NCBI GenBank assembly: GCA_001898705.1 | Contig: MKUU01000044.1 | Coordinates: 62,001-126,000 of the forward strand | Direction of reading: 5' to 3' | DNA length: 64,000 nucleotides | From: Caedibacter sp. 38-128 | Lineage (GTDB): Bacteria; Pseudomonadota; Alphaproteobacteria; Caedimonadales; Caedimonadaceae | Notes under the pieces: model-generated | What the model saw: only the letters and a program-made list of their open reading frames with translations | Told to the model about the DNA's origin: nothing | Database searches by the model: none | Shown: positions 58,587-64,000 of the stretch, one piece after another | Layout of the letters: every line of letters starts with the position of its first letter | Numbering within the stretch: the stretch's first letter is position 1 | Translations under genes and position numbers: made by a program

Positions 58587-59633
58587 ATGGATCTCGTCAC
58601 ACATAGTCTTTTAGGTGCCACAATTGGTCAAGCCGGCTTCCGAGAAAAACTTGGTCGTCCCGCTCTTGTTTGGGGAAGTTTAGGAGCTCTTATCCCTGAT
58701 CTTGATGTTATTATTGGATATATTACGGATCCTATTGCTAACTTAAAATACCACCGAGGCATCACACATTCACTTTGGTTTGGTCCTTTAGTCGGCATGT
58801 TGCTTGGTTATTTCATTTGGCGTCATTACACAAAAAAGCGTCGCCTTTATAAGCATCCTCAAGGCGGCCGAGAATGTCTATTCTCTTGGATGTTGCTGAT
58901 GAGTTTAGTCCTTATTACACATCCGTTGCTTGATTTGTTTACAGGATATGGGACTCAATTATTGGCTCCGTTCTCAAATCAACGCTATGCTATTAATGCT
59001 GTCTCTGTTATTGATTGGCGATATACTCTCCCACTTCTTCTCGCTGTGCTGGTCGGCATATTTAAATCGAATGGGCGCCCTCTCTCTCTTGCCCAGCCCT
59101 TAGCGATCACAGCTCTTCTTTTTTCAACATCTTTCCTCTTTTATGGATGGCATTTGAATAGCAAAGCGCTGGCATACGCACGAGAAGATTTAAATACACG
59201 TCATCAAGTCGTTTCAGATCTTCAAAGTTATCCCCTTCTATTCCAACCTTACAGGCGTCATGTCGTTGCCCGTGAAGGCCGAAATATATGCGTTACAGAA
59301 GTTAATACTCTCGCCCTCCAGTCTCTGACATGGAAATGTGCTCAAGAACCTGATATTCCCCAAATTAATTACCTCAAACAATCATCTATTGGAAAAACAT
59401 TTGAATGGTTTTCAGAACACCAAACGTTTGCTGAAATCATTAATACTAACTCAGAAATGAAAGTACGACTTTACGATTTACGATATCCTCTTTTAGACTC
59501 TCCCTTACAAGGAATGTGGGGAATTGAAGCCGTATGGTCTCACGGCATTATGCAAAGACCACCGCATTTTTTTCAACAAAGGCCAAAATTCTCACGTGAG
59601 AATTTTTTAAAGCTTTGGAAAACAGGTACTTAA
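58587..59633 (+). CDS. YdjM-like membrane-bound metal-dependent hydrolase
   Basis: Inner-membrane protein of the YdjM/DUF457 family. The conserved metal-site pattern is present: MDLVTHSLLGATIGQAGF, LIPDLDVIIGY, HRGITHSLWF and LLDLFTGYG. About five membrane helices lie in the first 200 residues, followed by a C-terminal soluble part (residues 200-348). The substrate is not established. It is eight bases behind nupC and three ahead of trmL. Confidence 0.9.
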   Translation: MDLVTHSLLGATIGQAGFREKLGRPALVWGSLGALIPDLDVIIGYITDPIANLKYHRGITHSLWFGPLVGMLLGYFIWRHYTKKRRLYKHPQGGRECLFSWMLLMSLVLITHPLLDLFTGYGTQLLAPFSNQRYAINAVSVIDWRYTLPLLLAVLVGIFKSNGRPLSLAQPLAITALLFSTSFLFYGWHLNSKALAYAREDLNTRHQVVSDLQSYPLLFQPYRRHVVAREGRNICVTEVNTLALQSLTWKCAQEPDIPQINYLKQSSIGKTFEWFSEHQTFAEIINTNSEMKVRLYDLRYPLLDSPLQGMWGIEAVWSHGIMQRPPHFFQQRPKFSRENFLKLWKTGT

Positions 59634-59636
59634 GTC

Positions 59637-60089
59637 GTGAGAATTGCACTTTATCAACCCGAAATCCCACAAAATACAGGGACCTTGCTTCGGCTTGGGG
59701 CTTGTCTTAATGTAGGGATAGATATTATTGAGCCTTGTAGCTTTGTATTTTCTGATCAACGGCTACAACGTTCCGGAATGGATTATATTCAAGAATGTAA
59801 TTATCATCGATATCCTTCTTGGTCAGATTTTTACCATAATCAACAAACTCGTCTTATTCTGCTGACGCCTGCCGCTCGAATTCCTTATTATGATTTTAAC
59901 TTTCAATCAGATGATACCCTCCTTCTTGGCCGTGAAAGTGATGGCGTCCCCCAAGAGGTTGCAACTTTATGTTCTTACCATCTTTTGATTCCCATGATTC
60001 CAAAACGTCGCTCTATTAATATCGCTCTAGCAGCTTCAATGGTCTTAGGCGAAGCTCTACGTCAAACAAAAGGATTTCCTCATGCTTAA
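59637..60089 (+). CDS. trmL: tRNA (cytidine(34)-2'-O)-methyltransferase
   Basis: SPOUT enzyme that methylates the wobble ribose of tRNA-Leu. It has the opening IALYQPEIPQNTGTLLRLGA and the knot motifs LLGRESDGVPQEVATLC and LIPMIPKRRSINIALAASMV. It is 150 residues long, normal for the family. The start is GTG 59637. It overlaps hemF by eight bases. Confidence 0.95.
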   Translation: MRIALYQPEIPQNTGTLLRLGACLNVGIDIIEPCSFVFSDQRLQRSGMDYIQECNYHRYPSWSDFYHNQQTRLILLTPAARIPYYDFNFQSDDTLLLGRESDGVPQEVATLCSYHLLIPMIPKRRSINIALAASMVLGEALRQTKGFPHA

Positions 60090-60951
60090 TCACGCCTTAA
60101 AACAGGATGTATCTCTCGAGCATCAAGAACAAGCTAGTTCATGGTTTGAAACCTTAAGGAATCAAATCTGCCAAGCTTTTGAAGTCCTTGAAGAAGAATA
60201 TGCAGTGCATCATCCTAGCGCAAAACCTGGAAAATTTATTCAAACTCCTTGGGAACGGACAGGGGGTGGCGGTGGGGTCATGTCTCTAATGCATGGCAAC
60301 GTCTTCGAAAAAGTCGGTGTCAATATTTCAACCGTTTGGGGAAAATTTGATACTGCATTCAGTCGAGAAATACCGGGGGCTGACCAAGATCCAAACTTTT
60401 GGGCTTCAGGAATTTCTCTTGTGGCCCACATGTGTTCTCCTTTGGTGCCAGCTGTTCATATGAATACACGCCATATTATGACCCAAAAATCTTGGTTTGG
60501 AGGCGGTATTGATCTAACACCTTATTATCCTCAACAAAAAGATATTGACCTCTTTCATCAAGCATTGAAAGACACTTGTGATCTTTATGATCCAACTTAT
60601 TACCCAGACTTTAAAAAGGCTTGTGATGAATATTTCTACTTACCTCATCGCCAAGAACCTCGAGGGGCTGGAGGCATATTTTATGACTATCTTAATACAA
60701 ACAACTGGCAGAATGATTTTGCTTTTACCCAAGATGTGGGAGAGACTTTTTTAAAAACTTATCCTCAAATTGTGCGCAAATGCATGTTTGAGCGTTGGTC
60801 GCCAGAGCAACGACGTTATCAACTTATGCGACGAGGACGCTATGTTGAATTTAATTTACTTTATGATCGTGGCACCCGTTTTGGGCTTCAGACAGGCGGC
60901 AATATTGAGGCAATTTTGATGTCGCTTCCACCTCAAGTTGAATGGCCTTAA
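60082..60951 (+). CDS. hemF: Oxygen-dependent coproporphyrinogen III oxidase
   Basis: Oxidative decarboxylation in heme synthesis. The typical segments are WERTGGGGGVMSLMHGNVFE, MNTRHIMTQKSWFGGGIDLT, HRQEPRGAGGIFYDYLNT, and RYVEFNLLYDRGTRFGLQTG. It has 289 residues. The organism therefore keeps the aerobic step of heme synthesis, which agrees with the cytochrome c gene. Last gene of the operon. Confidence 0.97.
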   Translation: MLNHALKQDVSLEHQEQASSWFETLRNQICQAFEVLEEEYAVHHPSAKPGKFIQTPWERTGGGGGVMSLMHGNVFEKVGVNISTVWGKFDTAFSREIPGADQDPNFWASGISLVAHMCSPLVPAVHMNTRHIMTQKSWFGGGIDLTPYYPQQKDIDLFHQALKDTCDLYDPTYYPDFKKACDEYFYLPHRQEPRGAGGIFYDYLNTNNWQNDFAFTQDVGETFLKTYPQIVRKCMFERWSPEQRRYQLMRRGRYVEFNLLYDRGTRFGLQTGGNIEAILMSLPPQVEWP

Positions 60952-61060
60952 AATGTTTTCTATCCCTAAAAAAAAACCAAGTTAATCAATAAGTGTTGCA
61001 AAGATATCATAATAAAATTGATTTATTCGTCTTAATGTTTTATTAATAAATAGGAAAAAC

Positions 61061-62005
61061 TTGAGAGAACTTTCAATGCATAGTTGGCAGTTTTATGGTC
61101 TCGAAACACTTTTAAATTTTCCTTTTAAGCGCATTATTAAAGAAGAATCGGACCTATTGAGAGTCCGACAATTATTTGAGACTTTCAGCTCTAAATACAC
61201 GCATCCAGGCATTAATTGGCGCCCATTCAAAATGGGGAAGATTTCTGCAGAGGTTCACACCCCCCTGAATGGAAAGTTTTCTTCTGTGGTTCTTTACCTC
61301 CATGGCGGCGGGTATTTTATGGGGTCACCCAAGACACACAGAAGTTATCTGAGTTATTTTAGCCACATTACCAATTCACGTATTTATGTCATTGATTATC
61401 GATTAGCCCCTGAGCACCCTTTTCCTGCAGCTTTAAAGGATGCTGTCGCGGCTTATCACTGGTTACTAGAAATTTACCACCCTCAAGAAGTAATCATCGC
61501 GGGTGAATCTGCAGGAGGCGGACTCACATTGGCAACTTTAGGTGCTTTAAAATCATCTAAATCTCCCTTACCGGGCGCAGCTGTATGTATTTCTCCTTGG
61601 ACAGATCTAGCTTTGACGGGAGCTACGTTGGAAGAAAATAAAAGGAAAGATTCTCTTGTCCCTGCAGAAGTCCTGCCCCTTGTGGCAAAAGTTTACTTAA
61701 AAAATACCACCCCTTATAATCCTTCAGCTTCTCCTTTATATGCAGATCTTGAGGGATTTCCCCCTCTTTATCTTCAAGTCAGCAATTCAGAAGTCTTCTT
61801 GTCTGATGCACTTCGATTTGCCCAAAAAGCTGAAGGAAAAGGCGTAAAGGTGACCTTGGATATATGGGAAGGCATGACACATGCATGGCCCTTTTTTGCG
61901 CGATTCCTTCCAGAAAGCAGAATAGCTCTCAAAAAAATATCTCACTTTATCAATCAGAATGTTCACGTCACACCAGCTCAACACAACATCATAAAATTTG
62001 CTTAA
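61061..62005 (+). CDS. Alpha/beta hydrolase, hormone-sensitive-lipase family esterase
   Basis: Esterase of the HSL class (bacterial family IV). The oxyanion motif is HGGG (81-84), the nucleophile is S150 in GESAGGG, and the catalytic His is in GMTHAWPFF near residue 288. The supporting DYRLAPEHPFPAAL segment is conserved. The 314 residues carry no signal peptide, so it is cytoplasmic. Start is TTG 61061 (AGGA six bases before) or ATG 61076. Substrate unknown; short-chain esters are usual. Confidence 0.9.
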   Translation: MRELSMHSWQFYGLETLLNFPFKRIIKEESDLLRVRQLFETFSSKYTHPGINWRPFKMGKISAEVHTPLNGKFSSVVLYLHGGGYFMGSPKTHRSYLSYFSHITNSRIYVIDYRLAPEHPFPAALKDAVAAYHWLLEIYHPQEVIIAGESAGGGLTLATLGALKSSKSPLPGAAVCISPWTDLALTGATLEENKRKDSLVPAEVLPLVAKVYLKNTTPYNPSASPLYADLEGFPPLYLQVSNSEVFLSDALRFAQKAEGKGVKVTLDIWEGMTHAWPFFARFLPESRIALKKISHFINQNVHVTPAQHNIIKFA

Positions 62006-62236
62006 TATAGAGTCTGCTTTATCGGTAATTTCATACGACAATCATTAAACACCCCTCAAAAAGGCCAAAAAGACAAAATATTCTTAAAAAACAACCAAGA
62101 ATAAGACCTAATTATTTAATAAAATCTACTTTTAAAAAATTTCTTGCCAAAAAAACAACTTATTTTTAAAATTATTATAAAAACATTTCTTTTGTTTTCA
62201 ACAAATTATATCATATAAATAGGAAGGTTTACAATT

Positions 62237-62332
62237 ATGCAACTTTCTATTGTCAAAAACGAACTTCACTTTTTAGGTTTCATCTCTATATCTTTATTAT
62301 TAGAAATTATTTTTGACGAGGTGACGCAATGA
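62237..62332 (+). CDS. Short leader ORF (31 aa) coupled to the UIM-protein gene
   Basis: ATG 62237 has AGGAAGG 9 bases upstream. The product, MQLSIVKNELHFLGFISISL and then LLEIIFDEVTQ, has a hydrophobic middle. The stop shares ATGA (62329-62332) with the start of the next gene, so ribosomes ending here can start there. It may be a small membrane peptide, a translational leader, or a chance frame. Confidence 0.35.
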   Translation: MQLSIVKNELHFLGFISISLLLEIIFDEVTQ

Positions 62333-64000
62333 CCGTATCTGGACCTACTTTAATCGCAGCTTTATTAATGGGTGATCCCCTTAACAAACTTAAAACGCTT
62401 GATGAAATCACAGGTGATCTTTTAAAAACATTTACCATAGATCTTTCGCCACCAAAAAAAGCACCACCACACGCTAACATAAACCCTGCCATGATCTCTG
62501 GGCCAAGTGGTAGCTTTGCAATACGTGAGAGTGGCAGCAAAACAAGATCTTTAACTTATTATGACAACCAAGTCGTAAAAGCTCATGCTGAACCAGACTC
62601 AAATACTATTATGGCAATTTCTACTCATAGCAATAATAGTGTACCCAATCTTGGATCAAACATGCCGGCTGACAACACTTCTTTTCAGAGTACTTCAAAA
62701 CACGCTCTATCGTCTCCAGAAATGAATGTAGAAAGGCCACTCAACTTTACGGCCGCTACTTCATCTCTTACAAGCAAGGTAAGGTTAGAGCTTAACTCTT
62801 CATCTGGGACATCAGAATTAAGTGGCAACAGTTCTTCTTCCGTTATGAACTCTTTGACAACTCATAAAATTAGCGCGGCAACAAATGCAGACGAAGAATT
62901 GCAAATCGCTATTGAGAAGTCTCTGGAGACAAAAGAAGCCGAAGATATCAAACGGGCTACTGAACTTTCTGAACTTACAAAAACTGAAGAAGACAATCTT
63001 CATATTGCTAAGACCAACTCTCTAGAAACAAAAGAAGCTGAAGATATACGAAAGGCAATTGATGCAAGTTTGGCTATTCCCGTGGCACTCAAATTGCCTG
63101 AAAATTTTTTCTCAACGCCAATAGATCCTTTAGCCACCTTAAGAAGCCGCATCAAAAACAATAAGAAGACTTCTCAAAATAAAATTCAAACTTTTCCGAA
63201 AAGCTTGGGCTTAGAGCTTTTTCAAGCCTTAGCACATCGAAATAAAAGTATGCCAATTGTAACAGAAACAAGCCAAATCGAAGAACACACTCAAAAGGCT
63301 CCTGCATCCCCAAAATCAAAACAAATTGCTGCACAAACTAAGATAGCCACATCAAACAAAGTGTTGTCTGAAAAGGCACTTAAAATGCAAGCCTTTGCAG
63401 CCCAATCAGCAAAGCAACAAGGAAATACAGGAAAAGCAGATCTTCTGTCTTTAATTCAAGCTCAAACACTTAAAACACTGATACCTCAAGCCCCTAAGAC
63501 AATCTCATCCTCTCCTGACGAGGTTAAAAATGCTGTTATTAATACACTTCATTCCATTATGAAAACAGGAAAACCTATTCTAAAGAAAACTCCTGAAGTA
63601 AGGATCCAGAGCGCTACAATTAAAACCTTAGATGAGCTTAAAGCAGAATTAGAAGCCGCAAAAACGAACGGCACTGATAAATTCACGCTGAGAGCACTGC
63701 AGATGCAAATCCAAGAACTTGAAAGTACATCTCAAAAAATTGAACGAGATCAAATGGTAAAAGATATTGCAGCTTCGCATCAAGTTAAAAAAGTTGAGCT
63801 AAAAGACCAAGCCAAAGCAAGATCAATTCAAATACAAAACTCCCTTAAGAAAGCCGACCCTTCAAAAGATGATGAAATTCGCCAGCGCATCCTTACAGGA
63901 AAAGGTCGTTTACAAAAGCTTGCAGAGATTGAAAAGAATAATGCGCAAGCTCTTGATAAGGGAACTCTCTCTTATGAAGGTCCACTTGTAACGCTGGCAA
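62329..64000 (+). CDS. Protein with four tandem ubiquitin-interacting-motif-like helices (5' part, runs off the window)
   Basis: Open for 557 codons to the window end. GAGG lies seven bases before the ATG. There is no signal peptide. Residues 40-185 are Ser/Thr/Asn-rich and probably disordered. Residues 188-250 hold four helices that fit the UIM pattern (acidic residues, a hydrophobic one, then Ala-x-x-x-Ser): A194/S198 in DEELQIAIEKSLE, A210/S214 in EDIKRATELSE, A227/S231 in EDNLHIAKTNSLE, and A243/S247 in EDIRKAIDASL. The repeated SLETKEAEDI shows that a pair of motifs was duplicated. Residues about 310 onward are Lys/Gln-rich helical and coiled coil (LDELKAELEAAK). Ubiquitin binding is inference; bacteria have no ubiquitin, so a host target is the natural reading. 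Confidence 0.75.
   Translation, partial: MTVSGPTLIAALLMGDPLNKLKTLDEITGDLLKTFTIDLSPPKKAPPHANINPAMISGPSGSFAIRESGSKTRSLTYYDNQVVKAHAEPDSNTIMAISTHSNNSVPNLGSNMPADNTSFQSTSKHALSSPEMNVERPLNFTAATSSLTSKVRLELNSSSGTSELSGNSSSSVMNSLTTHKISAATNADEELQIAIEKSLETKEAEDIKRATELSELTKTEEDNLHIAKTNSLETKEAEDIRKAIDASLAIPVALKLPENFFSTPIDPLATLRSRIKNNKKTSQNKIQTFPKSLGLELFQALAHRNKSMPIVTETSQIEEHTQKAPASPKSKQIAAQTKIATSNKVLSEKALKMQAFAAQSAKQQGNTGKADLLSLIQAQTLKTLIPQAPKTISSSPDEVKNAVINTLHSIMKTGKPILKKTPEVRIQSATIKTLDELKAELEAAKTNGTDKFTLRALQMQIQELESTSQKIERDQMVKDIAASHQVKKVELKDQAKARSIQIQNSLKKADPSKDDEIRQRILTGKGRLQKLAEIEKNNAQALDKGTLSYEGPLVTLA
62890..63075 (+). repeat. UIM-like repeat array
   Basis: Four units of 16-17 codons. The string for SLETKEAEDI occurs twice (from 62920 and from 63019) with several silent changes between the copies, so the peptide is conserved more than the DNA. 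Confidence 0.8.

Noticed and set aside
1-64000. CRISPR arrays, tRNA or rRNA genes, prophage or restriction systems
   Set aside because: I looked for spaced direct repeats, cloverleaf-like sequences, conserved rRNA strings and phage or restriction proteins and saw none; a covariance-model scan would be needed to exclude small RNAs.

Overview
The window is AT-rich chromosomal DNA from an alphaproteobacterium. The evidence is the gene order (fabD-fabG-acpP-fabF-mltG; a pepA-holC-ndk to perM-hdaA run; yejABEF) and the type of core genes. Several genes look like exported proteins of no recognised family, there is a nucleoside importer, and one protein carries eukaryote-type ubiquitin-interacting motifs. 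This points to a host-associated lineage of the Holosporales/Rickettsiales kind. That placement is inference; no rRNA gene lies in the window.

Layout. 1-10.5 kb: 5' part of a class A penicillin-binding protein, a beta-carbonic anhydrase, an exported protein with eukaryote-like short motifs, alaS, another exported protein, a broken YCII-family gene directly behind recA, recA, lipB, a 2TM-domain protein and a small cysteine-rich exported protein. 10.5-22.6 kb: a LysR regulator overlapping tail to tail with an MHS-family transporter, ettA, a large exported coiled-coil protein, a POT peptide transporter, long-form HPF, and a minus-strand run of an ABC exporter, an unannotated 56-residue membrane protein and a YgjP-type metallopeptidase. 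22.6-24.25 kb: a stretch with palindromes and no convincing gene. 24.25-28.6 kb: a solute-binding-protein/TRIC-like membrane fusion, an ElaA-type acetyltransferase, and a class 3 lipase between long helical regions.

28.6-35 kb: rpmG, then the apparent operon pepA-holC-ndk-DUF2066-CDP-alcohol phosphatidyltransferase-perM-hdaA, closed by a strong bidirectional terminator. 35-45.2 kb: an exported helical protein, photolyase, ferredoxin-iscX, trhO behind two competing hairpins, a lipoprotein, an exported membrane-rich protein, pcm with a DUF4406 protein, and two further exported unknowns. 45.2-57.2 kb: the fatty-acid synthesis cluster fabD-fabG-acpP-fabF-mltG and the rmuC-cytochrome c-yejABEF operon, all on the minus strand. 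57.3-61 kb: nupC, a YdjM-like membrane protein, trmL and hemF as a tight operon, then an HSL-family esterase. 62.2 kb to the end: a short leader ORF coupled by ATGA overlap to a large open frame, cut by the window end, that holds four consecutive UIM-like helices.

The most unusual item is this UIM-array protein (62329 onward). Next are the SBP-TRIC fusion, the lipase with coiled-coil arms, the YCII pseudogene, and the exported 277-residue protein with PIP-box-like and KEN-box motifs.
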